A stretch of DNA of 64,000 nt from Prunella strophiata (taxonomy: Eukaryota; Chordata; Aves; Passeriformes; Prunellidae): assembly GCA_036583965.1 (NCBI GenBank), contig JAZBQD010000015.1, positions 28,308,310 to 28,372,309 on the forward strand, given 5' to 3'. The notes under the pieces were generated by a model that ran no database searches, was not told the origin of the DNA, and saw nothing but the letters and a program-made list of their open reading frames with translations. The translations under genes were made by a program, and so were the position numbers. Shown here piece by piece: positions 45,721 through 59,947 of the stretch; position 1 is the stretch's first letter, and the number at the start of each line of letters is the position of its first letter.

Positions 45721-48700
45721 AGCAGCTCAGAGCCTGCTGAGATTCCCTTTGTGATCCTCACACAGCCAGCAAGAACAGAAGTGTCAGCTAAGCCTTCCTT
45801 CTGCTGGCACTACTGATCGTAATCTGGAGTAATCGCTTCCATTTTTCAGTCTCTCGCTTCTGTGTTGCTTTGGGCTGTGTTGCTGTCCTCCTAACACCTG
45901 ATTTATCTCACACTTCTGCACTGACCAGCCCAAAACAGTCAGATTTCTTTGTTCTCCTGAGGAGGAGCTAGCCTGAGTGCTGTGGTCATTTATTGTTATC
46001 ACTAAATGCCAGTTCCAGTTTTTGGTTTCTCTGTGGGAGGTAAGTCATTGTCTCTGACCCCCCCAGAGAAGTCAGAAGGAATGTCTTGAACACATCATGC
46101 AGTGTCTATGTGCTACAGGGGTTTGGATGGGGGTTCATCTGTGTCAAGAACCAGCACTTGATATAGAAATGTAAGGATCTGTTTTACTGTTAACAGTGTT
46201 GACGTTGGTAACAGAAATTGCCAGCACCAGTATCAGAGTGGAGATCAACCATACTCATCCCAAATATTTTTCTTTAGGAGTTTCCTTGTTAAAACAAACC
46301 TGTTTCCCAATTCCCCATTCACCCCATCCCCCAAAAGAGCTGGAAAACAAGATAATTTTAGAAGTGGGAAATTTTAATGTCAATTTTTCATATTGACTGT
46401 GCTCCAGCTGCTCCTCTATGAAGCTATTGAACATTAAAACTCAGATCATCTTTGTCATAAAGCGGTTTCCACACAAAACAATGTGCCTGATTCTCTAGTG
46501 CCTTGCACAGACGCAACAGGATATACAAGATGCAAAGTGAGTAAAACTTCTTCTGTTCCAATTTGCAAGTTTACACTTTTAACCAATACCAGTCATCACC
46601 TAGCATGTACCTGTTGGCAGGTCAGCCCTGCTTGTGTGAGTAAGCTGAGCAGAATGCCTGTCTGTCAGATTACTTTTCCCAAATCGTTAGCCTGGTGTGT
46701 ACTGTTAGCTATCTAATTATCTACAAGTTCCTTGCAGTCATTGGCTATCTTTATTCCTTCTCCCTTTTGTTTTTCAAATAATGACTAGATAGGCAGCACA
46801 GCAGGAGGTAGAGCTTTAGCCAAAAGCTCTTGTAGAACCTGCATGATAGATTCCAGCACCATGCAATGTCCCAGATGTTCTTGGCACTAATTTCATTTTG
46901 TCATTCATTCTGATCCAGTACATTGGGCTGGTTCTCTATTGCTTGCTGTGGCCTGGGACCAGCTGAAATGGCTCTGTTGAGAATCCAGGACAATCACTGT
47001 AAGTGTCGCACTGCAAAGTGATTTCTTTCTTCTGCTGCCTGTAAATGTTTTGGAACATGATCTTGGAAGCAGGACATGGAATTAGAGGCTTGCTAGCCAT
47101 TTGCAGAGATGTTGGAGGTTGCCAGTGAGGCTTCCTTCTATTGGCTTCAAAGTTAGAGGCATCTGCTGGAGAAAGTTGTGCTGCGCCTTTTCTTAGAAAT
47201 ATTTTGATACAGGAAACATTTGTAAAGCCTCATCTTGATCTTACATTTATATTTTATTAAATCTTCCTGTGAGGTGGAAGCACTGGAACTGAGAGCAGTA
47301 TGGAGTTTGGGCTTTAATCTGTATTTGTCATTTGCATTTTTCTAGTACATAACCAGGCAGGTATAAGGTATCATAGTGTAGCTTTTATTCCAATACAAGT
47401 TCAGCAGAGTTTTATGGCACCTTTGGAAAATAACTAGCAGGAAGTCATGGGCAGAAATCAAGCTGAGCATTTAAATATCTCTGTCTGCTAGATGGGAGCA
47501 GCCTTTCTTTGCATCCATATGGAGTTGGAAAATCTTAACAACCAATGTACACCTACACTTGAGAGTGCCCACTTGAACTGCTCTTTCCATCTTGGACTAC
47601 AGTGCTTTCACAGTGACCCTGCTCTCAGTTCTATCCAAATGTGGGATTTAAGGAGGTGTGTGTCTCCACTTGCAACTTTTTGAGCTTATTCCTCAATACA
47701 GAAAGCACTCATCATGTTCTTTGTGCTTCACACAGACCATTTGTAACAGCAATGCAGAAAGACTCTGGGAACAGGGGAATCAGCCTGTTTCTGATGGCAC
47801 CAGCTAGAAGAAAGTACAGGTTGCTCTGGTGTTTCCTCACATTCATAGCAAGATTTTTTTCAGCTGATGAAATAGAAGAGAATAGATAAATTTAGTAACA
47901 AGCTGGTGTTCTGCTGGTTTTTGATACATCTTAACACCTAGAATTTTCTCCTTCTGTATTTGAATCTGAATGTGAGATCTTTCATATACCCTTGAGGGAA
48001 ATAAATTTAGCAATATAAATGCTCTTTCAGCATTAAATCTGAATTCTTTATGTAATTAAAATATAAAGATGGGCTTGAACATTATAAAATGTTTGAGTGT
48101 TGGTATTTACCGCTTGCCAATCCTCTTAAAGATTCAGGTTTGATTCTGGAGTCCTTAACATAGTGATATCCAGCATCAATTAATATATGATGTTTAATGG
48201 CAATGGCCAGATAAACAAAAGTTGCTAAAATGTTTGTAAAAAGCTGTCTCTGGAAGACAGGAAAAAAGAAAACAGTTGTAACAGATTTCCTCAGGGAACA
48301 TGAGAGGGCTGTAAGGCAGGATGCGAGTTTGTTTGAATGGAAGATGTCTAAGAAAATGATTTTTTTCTATTTTAGGCAAAATGCAAAGAGCAATATGTCA
48401 CTACTTGAATTATTAAAATTAGAATGAAGCACTAATTGATGAACATGATCTTACTTAATGCTGTAGCTTAGGAAGTTCCAAATACAAAAAAAAAATCAAA
48501 AAAAAGTTACATAAAAATACAGAAAATTAGCTTAAACCATAACCTAATTATAATGTAAATCTATACATTTGTGTAAATCTTTTCAGGATATAGTGTAAAT
48601 ATAAGGGCTTCTTGTCTACAAAGTTACTTGGTCAAAACATGCTTTGTCTGTAATTGAATTACTTCTTACCAAATGACTTCAGCAAGCAAAAAAGCAGTAT

Positions 48701-51700
48701 GTCAGCATGATATCCTGGAGAGTTGTGTACTGCACTTTGCAAAGGGCTAGTTCTACATGAAATTAAAAGAAAACATGTCATCAGATATTTTTTGTCGTAT
48801 CTGCAAAGGTATCAGCTTCAGTTAACCCAAGGTTTTGAATTGGTCTGTCTAGGGTTTTGAAATTCCACAAGTTTTGAAATTCTCAATTTTGCTTTATTTT
48901 TACACAGAAAAATCCTATTTGATCTGTAATAATCTTTTCCTATCAATTCTTTTTCCTGTGTCCAGGCACTCTGTTTTGCAACTGCCCAAATGTGTATAAT
49001 GAAGTGAATAAAAATCAGCATCTTCAGTATTAGGAAGTACAAATGTAAATAGCATTTACATGGTATCAGAATTTTTAGTATCAGTGTTTAACTGTAGTAA
49101 TTCATTCTTAAAGTCATGCCAACAAATCTTTCAGGGAAGGGGAGCACATAGTCTGTAAATTACGAAGTACAGCTGCACAGACATAGAACTGCTGGTGTTA
49201 CAAGAATAAAATGTACGCTTAGGTTCATCAGAGCACTCGAGTATGTGTTTACCTCCACTTGTGGAGTTTGTTGATGAGACTCCTCGTGCTCCTAAAGTTT
49301 GGCACACATTTTTGAGCTCTTCTGAAATCAGGCTTTGGCAAGAGCAGATACTCCTGTAGCTTTGTCTGAAATGTGCACTTTGTGGGACAATCTACCTTTT
49401 CCTGGATTTATGCAATTTATCTTGTGTTTAGAAGACCAGAAAATTTTACAGAATTTTTTTATTAGAGTTTTTTGCATTGCAGAAGGGAAGGTGAAAAAGA
49501 GACAAGTTCAGCTGTACATTTCAGCATGTGAAAGCATTGGTTAAGTTTGTAAAAGCTGTGTATTTGACATCAAGCTCAAAGAAACTTACTTGAGCTCACT
49601 GAAAAAAAAATACATGATAAGCAGGTCACATTAAATAAATTTATCTTGTTCCATCTGTATTCCCTGTACACTCAACACTCCTCCAGGCAACTGGAGGCCT
49701 AGGAGCTCTGAGTATGCAAGGAAATAAATGAGTTTAGCTAAAAACTTTAGGAATACTATGTTTGTAAGCCACAAATGATGTTGCCTATGTGTAATTTTTA
49801 GTTTTAGAAGAAAATAGACAGTAGCCTTATTAACCAGGTGCAATACTTACAAAGGGCTAAATTAGGGAAACAAGTGATGTGTGTTTGTACATCACTGCAA
49901 GCATGCACTCTCTGAAAATGAACTTTTATAGCACTGGGATCTTAATACCTCTCTGAAATTATAATGTTGGTATAATTTTATAACTGTTTATTATACATTA
50001 TGGAACAGGATTTGGAAATTCCTAAGAACCAAAAGGAGGAGAGAGAAATTGTAAATCACATAGACTAGTGGTATGTTATTTTCCATTATAAAAGTAAACT
50101 AAAACACCTTTACAAAGCCATACAAATTCTGGATTATTGAAAGAAAAAAAATCTAGTTCCCTTGGTTACAGAGATAGCTTAGTCTGAAATTTCCCTTGAT
50201 TTGTCTCTTGCATTTTCTCAAAGTTTTGGGGGTTTTTTTTTTGTATTCTGATGGTGAAAACATTCCTAAATTATCAGTATTTGGCTTGAATGGTATAATT
50301 TTGAAAAAAACTTTTAAAATTAAGTTGTTCAGTGATACTGTACAGTCTGAAAGAGATCATGCAACACGATCTGCTTAAGTAGAGAGTTCATACAAGCAGA
50401 AGATTGCAGGAAAATATTGCATTGAGCATTCATTGTTCAGTCATGAGAAAGATCTGAACAATCAAACTAAAGCTCCACTCACATATTTCTTCTCTCCATC
50501 TGCACTGCAGGGTTGATGGAATACAGGCTGCCATGTACAGTGTATCTGGCTATCTCACCCCTGTTTGGGGATTTTTTTTTGCTGATAAATAATGAAATAC
50601 AGATCATCTTCCCATCTCTCTTACTGTTTTTGTCTTGTGCTCCGAGTCCAGAATTAACTGAAAGACAGAAATAATCAGGTCTGTTGAGCAGAGACTGTTT
50701 GGTTCTTTCCCTGTTTGACAGACTTGTAACGAAGGGCCAAAGTAAAACACAAAGACATTAGTCAAAAGGGACTTGAGTCAGTCAGACAAGACCTGAAAAC
50801 AATTGCTCAGAATTGGATCCCAGCAGGAGGAAACTAGTCTTAAGCAGTCAATTACAGAAGTTCTGTGGTTGATTTTTGGTGTTTTGGGGTTTTTTTTTTT
50901 TTGTGAATTACAAGTCTCATAAAAAAGTCTTATTATTACACAATTAAGAGCAGAATGCAGATCACGTTGTAACAAGGTGAGCCCTCAAAGCAGTACAGGT
51001 TTTCTCAGGAGAGTTTAGTTATTCTCATGAATATCTTCACACAGGTAATGATTGTAGAACAAAGGCACATGGGTTTTCCTCTGTGTACCTTCCAGTGGGA
51101 TTGGGAGTGTGAAATTGTGAATCTCCCTTTCTGAGGACTTGAGAATTGTGCATTCAGCTTTGTGAGAGGGATGGATACAGTGGATACCTCTGAGCATGTG
51201 CAGGGCTCTTGGAAGAGTTTCCAGTAATACCAAAGTGGCAGTACTCTGGATGAGTTACCTAGTGACAGATTTAAGAGCTGTCAGGCTGGTGGTATTCAGC
51301 CTGTAATCTATCCTACTGATACCAGCCCCAGGGAGAAGGGGGTTTCTCACTGTGGGATCCAGGATAGCCAGCCCCTTGTGAAAGGAGTCCACAGCACCTT
51401 AGTCCCTGTGCTGTTGGCTCAAGTGCTGCCTTTGCTGTGTCCAGCTTGAGGGAGGTTGGTTATCCACTGTGCATTCATGACATGTTCATAGTACAGAACA
51501 CTCTTTGAAGAGAAAGAATCTCTTTTTCAGCTATTAAAATAAAACTGTAGGATAGCTTTTTAAGTTACAGAAAGTCACTGAATGTCACAGCATTGTCAGA
51601 CTTTGAATCAGGCATGGTTGTGTCCATGCTGCAGCTCCTGTTGGGGCTCTCACAGAGAGCCCTGGAACCTTAACCAAGTTTTTCCCAAACATTTACTGGA

Positions 51701-53189
51701 ACCCAGCACTGAGCCCTAAACCAAGTTGGACCCCCAGGTAAAGGAGGCTCTTTCCAGCTCTTTCCCAACTCTTAGACTACCTAAGTTAGTGTTTCATTAG
51801 TAGACCTTTGTAAAGGCAACCTTTGCCCCATTGCTTGCCTCTGGCATTTCAAATCCACTGCTGCATTTGCAAGGAGCCAGACATTATCTTGATCAGTCAT
51901 GAAGTTTGGGAATATTATTTTAGGTTTAGATCTCTGCATCCTGCATCAGTCTGGAGTTCCACAGCAGGTTAAGGTGACATAAGCTTGTGCTGCTGTTGAA
52001 AAAGCTCTTCCTACCCTCAGCAGAGACATTTCTAGAGAGAAGTTTCCTGAGTTATGATTGGCTTGAACCAGTCCTGTAAGTGTAGGTCTGTATAAAATGC
52101 TAGATAGCTTATGGCCTGCTGGGTGTATGCCCCTGCTTTTTCATGGGGCAGGCATGGTAATATTGCCTTTATCCCAATCTGTCTTGTCTGGAGTCTCATT
52201 AAGGACCTGAACTTACACATACCCCTACAGCATTAAACTCAGGAGAGCTCCACCTATGGCTGGTGGTATTGATTTTGGTATGAAATTAAATATATGGGGA
52301 AAAAGAGAGGAATTAGATAATAACTGTACATGCAATGAGTCTTAAGACTGCATCTTTACTGTGCCATGATTTTGCTAAGCAGATATTGGGGGAGTTAAGG
52401 GATGTGAAAAACAACCTTAACTGGGTCTTGTTCCTCCCTGGAACCAGTCTGGAATTATTCAAGGTAATCTCAGGCCAGGTTCATTAAGGGGCTGGGAAGT
52501 CATGACCTCTGTAAATCTCTGGGCTACAGAGAACCAGGGTATACTTCTTACCCAGACGTGGTAACAACTAGGAATGATCCTCAGCTGCTTTGCTAGTGCA
52601 GAGTTTTAGCCTCTTGTTATTTCAACTTCAATTTAATAGTGATGGGAATGCTGGGCAAGAGGTAAAGGGTCACCAGGTAACTGAAGAAAGAGGAACCATC
52701 AGCATCAATTGCACTGTGGGGTTTTTTAACTGTCTGAAAAAGCAAGCATGTGTCTTGTCACTTGCTATGTATATTGTCTCATGTAAGAAAAGTATTTCCA
52801 TCATAGAAGAGGGTAAATTTATCACAGGGTAAGCAGCTGTAGAAAACTAAAAACCCAATTGCCTAGTTTTTATGAGTAGGGGATTTCTAAAACATTCTGC
52901 TTGTAGAAGACCGCAGTATTTATATCCACACATCCTTTTTTCTTGCTTCAGTCACAAAAGAGAAATACCTGCCTGCATGCATTGTTCTTCCTTTGTTTCC
53001 CATCAAATCTTGTTTCAGAGAGTGTAAAGTAAGCTCTTTTTTAAAAACATTTTTTCTGAATTATTGTTTTTAGAACCAGAGCATTTCCTCTTTCACTTCA
53101 GTGTAAAATTATGGAGCTTTAATTTGCTCTGCATTGCACTTTATATATTTTTTTCACTTTTTGGGCCATGTATTTTTGATACACAAAAC

Positions 53190-53195
53190 AATAAA
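53190..53195 (+). promoter_or_regulatory. Candidate poly(A) signal
   Basis: AATAAA in the context AAAACAATAAAGGTTTTAGT, at the end of a T-rich, 3'-UTR-like stretch (53040-53190). Listed as a candidate only. Confidence 0.25.
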
Positions 53196-56100
53196 GGTTT
53201 TAGTAATCTAGTTTTAACTTGAAATTAACCATGAAACTAAGATGTTTTTATAAAAATGCAAGTTCCATAAAATACAGTAAATAATCTGTTTGGGTCAGAG
53301 ACATTTTTTAATGATACATTGAGAAATATTATAGTTTCTGAAATTATTTATCATTTGGTAAATTCAATACATTAATGGGTATCATGGTTTAAAGTGGAAT
53401 GTAAATGAGGAGGAGACAAAGTTCTAGATGGTAGATTTCCTTATATGCCAAACCTGCATTAGTTTAATTGATAAGGGTTTATAAAAATAGCCTAATCTAG
53501 TTTAAAGAAGTGTGAAACTGTTTAATAGGCAAATTTAAAATGCCAGGAGCCCATAGAAATGTGGAAAAGAGTTGAAGCTGAGCCCCCAGGAGCCATTTCT
53601 CCCGTGCTGTGCAGTGGGAGACCTGCGAAGCCCCGGGCTCTGCCAGCAGTGAACTTGTGCTGCTACAAGGCAGCAGCAGCAGCCATGGGAGAGTTTGCAT
53701 TTTCCTGCTTTGAACAGCTGCTCTCCCAGCTTGCAGGGCCACTGCCAGGTTGGCAGTAGTATTTCCCTTTGGTTTTTCCTGACTTCATCCCCACTAGTTT
53801 TGGGAACTAGTGTCCTAAAGACAATCCTTTTTGTTCCTAAGTGAATTAATGAACTCATCTTCCCTCTGGTTTTGGTGTTAAGCTTGCAGCACTCACACTA
53901 TTGCATGTAGTTTATCTTAATTTGTAGATGCCAGTTTCAGCATATTAAACAAAGACCTGCTACTCTGCCCCAGCACAGAATCCTTTGAAATCTTATGGAG
54001 CATGCTGAAAAATAAAGACCTTTTTGACTTTTACTTTGTCCAAATTCTTTATTCCAAAGCAAATGAAGAAAAGTGGGGGAAACAAGGCACATGGCAGTGA
54101 AGAGGAGAGAGAGAGACAGTGATGCTCATTTCCTTCCCAGGGTGAATCATTCCTGGGCTCCCTTCTCCCAGCCTGAGCATGTGTGTGCATGGACCATGCA
54201 CAGCTTGGAAGTTATGTAAAATCCATCCTTGCAAAAGCTCTTAGCTGGCCACCTCCCAGAGACCCCAATTCCTTTTCAGAGGCTTCCAAACATTCTGCTC
54301 ATTTCTACACCCATAGGTAAAAGTAAAAGCTACCTGCTGCTCTAATAGACTGGGTATAGTTTCCCCTTGGACTGCAAATGCATCATCTTGCCATTTTAAA
54401 TCAAGCTGCAGTCCTTCCTGCAAAAGATGGGCATGATCCAGGTATTTGTGCATGCTGCAAAGCTGTTGTGTCCTTCGAGGGACTGCTGGGAGTCCCTGGA
54501 GCGAGGTGAGCACACTGCCAGTGGTGTGCAAGCCTTGTGCTTAACATCAGTGCTACCTGTGCTGAAGAGAAGCATGGGCTGACAATCACCTGTCCATCCC
54601 ACCACAGGTATGAGGGCTGCACAGCATGGCTCAGCTCTTGAAATTATGGGGCAAAGTAAGCTTAAAGCCTTTGTAGTCAGCACAGGGTGTCTGAAAACTC
54701 AGTCTGTGTTTGGCTGAGGAACAAGAGCAGTGACAGGCCCTGTCCAAGGTCGTGTTCTGTCAGGCAGCACAAATAACAGCTCTGTGGCCCGACTGGTTGC
54801 TGCATTTCCATGTATGTTTGAAGGAAGGCTTAGAAGAGAAGACTTGCAGATGCTGTTCCTTTATTCCTTCACAGTCTGGTTTGATTCTGTGCTCTGGGGG
54901 CAGCCTGTGGGCTGGCACATCACGTTTAGATAAGGAGCTTCCACTAACAGTGGCTTAAACATAGCAGAAGACTGTTTCTTGTAAGAAGCAGGTGCTTTTC
55001 TCATTCTTACATTAAAAACACACAACAAAATGCCACCATACAGACCTTTGTCAAATTTTCACAGTCCCCTGTAGCAGCAGCAACGGGGGAGAATGCAAGA
55101 ATTCAGAAGACCTTGGCCACAACTCATCAAAGAGCCTCTGCAGTCCATTGCCACTGAAAATGATTTAGTGCTGGATCAAAGCCACCCAGACTTGGGCCCT
55201 GCAAAATTCCTCTGAAAATTTTGCCTGTTATTTCATATGAAAAAAAGTGTTAAAATCTTTGTGTCAGCATATGAGTCAAAAAATTTGCCTGCTGAACCAA
55301 GAGTACTTCCAATGGACTTCAGATATCTTGGGAATCATTTTCAGTACAAGTCAGGACATTCCAAACATTTCAGTTGTTTTTCTTAAATTAGAAGCATTTG
55401 CAAAATTAGCAATATGCATATTAATGCCTAAAAGTTGATTAAAATAATTGAGTTAAGGTACTGAGAAGTATCTGCTTGCACCTGAAACTTTAAAGAATGA
55501 CTACTGAATCGTGATGTGCTAAGCACGAGTTCCTGAGTTTTATCAACACAGTAAACCAGTTTTGTACAGAGTCATTTTATAAAAATTGAGAAGGTTTGTT
55601 TTTTTATCAAGTTACTCAAGTAGTTCAGGTCATGAATAATTTGTTTCTGATCAATGCATTTTAGAATGAGCAAATCTTACCCTCTTGCACTTCTAATATT
55701 CATTGTTTGTATGGAAAAAAGCCTTTACTACTTTTTCATTTCCCAGTGAATGATCAGTTCACTAAGCAACAGGCAATGTTTCTTGACTTTAGATGGCAAA
55801 ATATGCTTAGATAATTTTACTCTCCTCCACGTGAATCTGGTTATATGAGATTCTTACGTTTTTTCTAGCCTTCAAAAATGCTTTTGTGCTATTTCCATAG
55901 ATACGGCTGAATAAAAATTGCAAGGAAGGATTTAAGTCAAATGCTAAGTAAAAATCAAGTCCATGAAACAAACATGAAGATAAAAACAGTCTCATGAGAA
56001 AAGTCAATCCATTGCTGAATTAAATATTTATAGAACACATTGATTAGCAGAGAGTACTGATCTTTGTTAAAATTACCTTTAGAAGCAGACCACTGTGTTT

Positions 56101-56984
56101 TAGTGTTTCAAGTGACAAAGCAATTTTTCTTCAGAAAAAGTGCAGATGGAAAAAAAACCATTAAAATAGATCATTTATACCAATATTTTCTCAATTTAAG
56201 CCCATCCTGCCTGTTACATTACTGTTGTATGTTTAGGAATGCTCAGGACAGCAGACATTCCTTATGGGAAGCAGCTAGGTTCCAAAGTGTCAACTAAATA
56301 AAAGTGAGCAAACTCATAGGATTTTCTCAGTACTAGCTCAGCTATTGCAAAAAAAGGACCAAAAAAACCCAAAACAGCAAAAAAGCACTACTCACTACTG
56401 AACTAGAATTTCAGCAGTTTAAAAGAACCACATTTTGCTCTAGTTCACACACCATAGCTAGACACAGGTTCCTGTTGGTTTGTTTGTTTGTCTTTTGGGG
56501 CTTTTACTTCATAACAACCAAGCAGGGTCTGCCTTTACTGAGATGGCCACGGTTGAATAGGGATCTCTTGAAATCCTAAAGCACATGATTAGAGAAACAA
56601 CAGACTTCAAATTAAAAACTACTTAAAATCATCTCAAAAAAGCAAAAAGAAAAGTTAACTTTCTATTTTGGAAATGCCATTCAGCTACCATTAACTCCCA
56701 AGTTGTGTTTTTAACTGACATCCTGTAGCTTTGTCAGCTCACATTTTTGTTAAAAGCAGATGGTGATTAAACTACATAGCAGAGGACCTTCCTTTGGTCT
56801 TTGTAAATGAATGTATACATGCAAACTATGCATTTTCACACAGCTGCATACTGTATCTTGAATCACTTCAACCTTTCCCCTAGCTTAGAAACCCCCAAAC
56901 TTCAGGAGCTGAAGGTGTTCCCACCTCCTCTGGCAGATATTTGTCTCCTGTCTTGTTTCTGCCTCTCCAAAAACCTCAGATGCA

Positions 56985-57380
56985 GGACAGAGCAATGCTG
57001 AGCTGCACAGCCCAAGGAGCAGAGGGGCTGGGGGCCAAGTCAAGGACCTGGCATGCTCTGGGGTCCCCAGAGGGACCAGTGTGGCCAAACAGAGGTGTGG
57101 TGTCTGTGCTCCCTCTGCCAGAGCTGCTCCAGCCCCAGCACCTCTGGCTCAGCATCCTGGGCGCTGGGGTGGCTCAGCAGGGCCAGCAGCTGCTCTCACA
57201 CGGGCTCAGGAGGCATTGAGAGCCACACTCAGCCCAGCTGTGCCAGGGAGGGGCCACTGGCCCTGGGCTAGCAGAGGCCATCCTCCCCCTTAGGACAGCC
57301 TTCCCAGCCATCCCAGCAGCCCGGGTTCCTTCTGACCATCCCTTCCCCACCGTGCCCCGCAGGATGTGGGAGGCAGGGAT
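56985..57380. other. GC-rich block of unknown origin
   Basis: About 400 bases of clearly higher GC than either side, rich in CAGCTGCTCC-like and CCAGCCC-like words but poor in CpG. It has overlapping open frames in three phases, as GC-rich DNA often does. None is recognised. Possible explanations are an unrecognised repeat or a GC-biased segment. Confidence 0.4.
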
Positions 57381-58366
57381 GGCTCCTCAGGGGTTGTGGT
57401 CTCACTGCTGAGACCTGCTGCCCCAGGTGATGCAGTGCCAAAGTGCTCAGCCCTTCCTCCTAATCACTGAGGGACTTCAGGTGTGCAAGGGACAAAGGAT
57501 CAGAGCTTGGGTTTAGTGTACCTTCTGTTGGAAGGGAGCAGGAAAGATGGAAAATGGATGTCTTGTTCTTGTAGCTGGTGTAATTAAATATGGGAAAAAG
57601 ATACTGCATGCAACATTCCTTACTTAAATTTGGAGTTGTCGCTGTAATATACATCAGCCCAGTCTACTCAATGAAGTGTGTTTCTTATGCTTTATCCTAC
57701 AGGAAGAAAGACCAAAAAAATAAAATTAGAATATCCTTGCTTTAGACTAAAGCAAGCATGGACTCAACAACAAAGAAAGATTTTGTTTATATGCAAACTG
57801 TTTAAATATTTTATACCAGTATGAAGGCAGTCATATTCTTATGTATCTAGAGATTTGCACTCATCTAGGTTATGTTAATTAAAAATATTTTTGCGGTATG
57901 CATTGGTATTTGAGGGGCCAAGTCTTTAATTTTATATTCTTTACAAGAATTAGTCTGTCGATTACTGTTTTTCCATTTATTGAGCTACCTGCCCACCCGT
58001 GCTAATTGTTCATTTGCATAAAGAATATTTCCACTACTTCAGAGGTTTTTGGGTGGTTGTTTTCAAAGGGAGCCTGCCCCAGAGAGTTCCACAGGATTGT
58101 CCAGCGTGAGTGGGAGGCTCTGTGGAGCAGCAGGTCACCCTTACCAAGACGTGGCCTGTCACTGCAACAGCCACACACATGGATTCATTTCCCTGCAATC
58201 TGCAACTGCCCTGTGGGCCTGGGGTAGCTCCAGCTGCAGTCCCTCAAATCAAAGCTCTGACTGACCCTGTCAGTCCTTTGCTGTCACTTACTATAACAAA
58301 GTTAACTTTTTACAACGAGGAAGAGCTTCCAACTCTGGCACTGATGGAAATACTGAATACTTTTAA

Positions 58367-58383
58367 TATATATATATATATAT
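58367..58383. repeat. (TA)n microsatellite
   Basis: About eight TA units lie in AT-rich sequence. Confidence 0.85.
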
Positions 58384-58904
58384 TTGGAAAGTATTTGAAC
58401 AGTGTTTTGTCTTTTTTTATACAACTTTTAGCCAAATAGAAAAATTCTGATTATTACTTCTGTGGATACCTGTCCACCTGTAAATAAACTCATATATTCA
58501 GGTACATGAACCTGAAGAAAAAAATAATAAAGACTGTTGAGGGGCTGTGCGCTTTGCTAGCTCCTGGTTCCTTTGTACATAAGAGGTAACTGTTTAAATG
58601 TTGGGTGGGGTTTTTTTTAATTTACTTGTTCCTCTAAAGAAAGAAGAAGAAAAAAAACTTTTGACTTTGTTTTCTCTTTTCTGAGTTAATACAAAGATTT
58701 TCTAACTTTTTACTGCAGAAATGGATAAATACCTGGTGCTAAGTGAATGTGAGTCAAACTGGCCATAGCAGATACACCAGTTAGAATGCACTTTTCCTGT
58801 GGCACACAATGTATTTTCTCAGAAGGGACCTTCAAAGGACTGTCAGATGTTTACATTTCTTCTTGTTGCCCCAAATAGTTTTGAATATTCAAATAACTTC
58901 CAAA

Positions 58905-59040
58905 AATAAAGTCATGGTCCATTACTGATGTGACAAATCCTTACATTTAAGTATCTACAACAGCTTTGTACAAATACCATTTTAGAGATAGTTGAAATAT
59001 TGGGCTTTCATACTTTGTAATGCTTTGATGTGACAATAAA
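58905..59040 (+). promoter_or_regulatory. Candidate distal poly(A) signals
   Basis: AATAAA occurs at 58905-58910 and 59035-59040, with two more at 58483 and 58526. The last has the context TGTGACAATAAATATGCTGT TGC, and the preceding 500 bases read like a typical 3' UTR end. If they belong to ZNF704, its 3' UTR would be about 16.4 kb. This is inference. Confidence 0.35.
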
Positions 59041-59767
59041 TATGCTGTTGCTATCTAGTCTAACCTCATTGTAGACCTGTAACTCCCTGTTTCTGGTTAT
59101 GTCATGAATTGCACTGGCTTGAATTCAGCCAAATACTGACTGTTCAGCTGAAATATTCCGACTGTTATGATGTCCACAAAACATTAATTAAATGCACTTG
59201 TATCTGACTACCATGGAGTATGTCAAATTATTCATGTAATAAATCCCTTATATATAACTTTTGTTAGTTGTTTATGTGAACCTCAGTTCTTTCACAGCCA
59301 TGAATGCCTGTGCCTCAGCCAAGGACCAGCTGGAGTCAGTCAGTGATAACCTTTGCATTGACTTTGTTACAAACAACAGGGCTGATTCCCTTCCCTTTCA
59401 TCAGAGGGCTGATGTTTACACACTGTGAGCTGAGACACACAGACAGGGATGTTGAATTCTAAGTTTTGCCCCTGTCAATTTGAAGTTCAGCCTTTAGCTG
59501 ATGACTGTGGTTTCCCACTTCCAGGCTCACGCTGCTGCTCCTGATGCATTCTGCAAGCAACACTTCCCCTGTCCTGCTCCTGCCTGGCAGCCTCGGAGCA
59601 GCCTCCCTGTGCACAGCAAGGAGAAATCCTGGTAGCAAAGGATCGTTTGGCCAGGCCATTGTAAAGTGGATGAAACTGCTGCTTGAAACTTGCAAGCTGC
59701 AGAGGCATCCCTGGAAAAAGGAGTAGCTTCTTGAAAAAGGGAGTAGTTTAGTAGTTTCTTGCGGGAA

Positions 59768-59831
59768 CAACAACAACAACAAAAAAATAATAATAATAAA
59801 ATATATATTATATATATATGTATATATAAAA
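59768..59831. repeat. Compound (ACA)n (ATA)n (TA)n microsatellite
   Basis: Runs of ACA, an A-run, AAT and TATA units follow one another. Simple sequence about 130 bases before the CpG-rich patch. Confidence 0.9.
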
Positions 59832-59936
59832 TACAATTTCTGTCCAAATTCTTGACTCCCCTTCCAGCTTTGTTAGGCCATAGTTAGATTTTCCTTTGGC
59901 TAATGCGTTCCTACCTACAGCTGCAATGCCAAGTCC

Positions 59937-59947
59937 TATATAAATAG
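59937..59947 (+). promoter_or_regulatory. TATA-box-like element beside a CpG patch
   Basis: TATATAAATAG contains TATAAATA, a good TATA match, directly before a CpG-rich segment. A start site about 30 bases downstream would fall near 59967-59970. There is no transcript evidence, and AT-rich matches are common. Confidence 0.3.

Larger units (their letters stand above)
42669..59060 (+). other. ZNF704 3' UTR and/or downstream flank
   Basis: No conserved coding sequence was recognised on either strand here. The first part (to about 45500) is low-CpG, repeat-poor and reads like 3' UTR. Candidate poly(A) signals occur at 44079, 53190, 58483, 58526, 58905 and 59035, so the mature 3' end cannot be fixed from sequence. 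Exceptions to the plain texture are a GT-rich tract and A19 run just after the stop, a hairpin at 44783-44809, a CpG patch at 45600-45720, a GC-rich block at 56985-57380 and a short (TA)n run at 58367-58383. Confidence 0.6.

Noticed and set aside
53340..53420. ATCATGGTTTAAAG string resembling the ERVL LTR end
   Set aside because: Only about 13 bases match and neither side continues the LTR sequence.
53497..53858. Overlapping open frames on both strands around 53.6 kb
   Set aside because: Short GC-rich segment; no recognised motif and no splice context.
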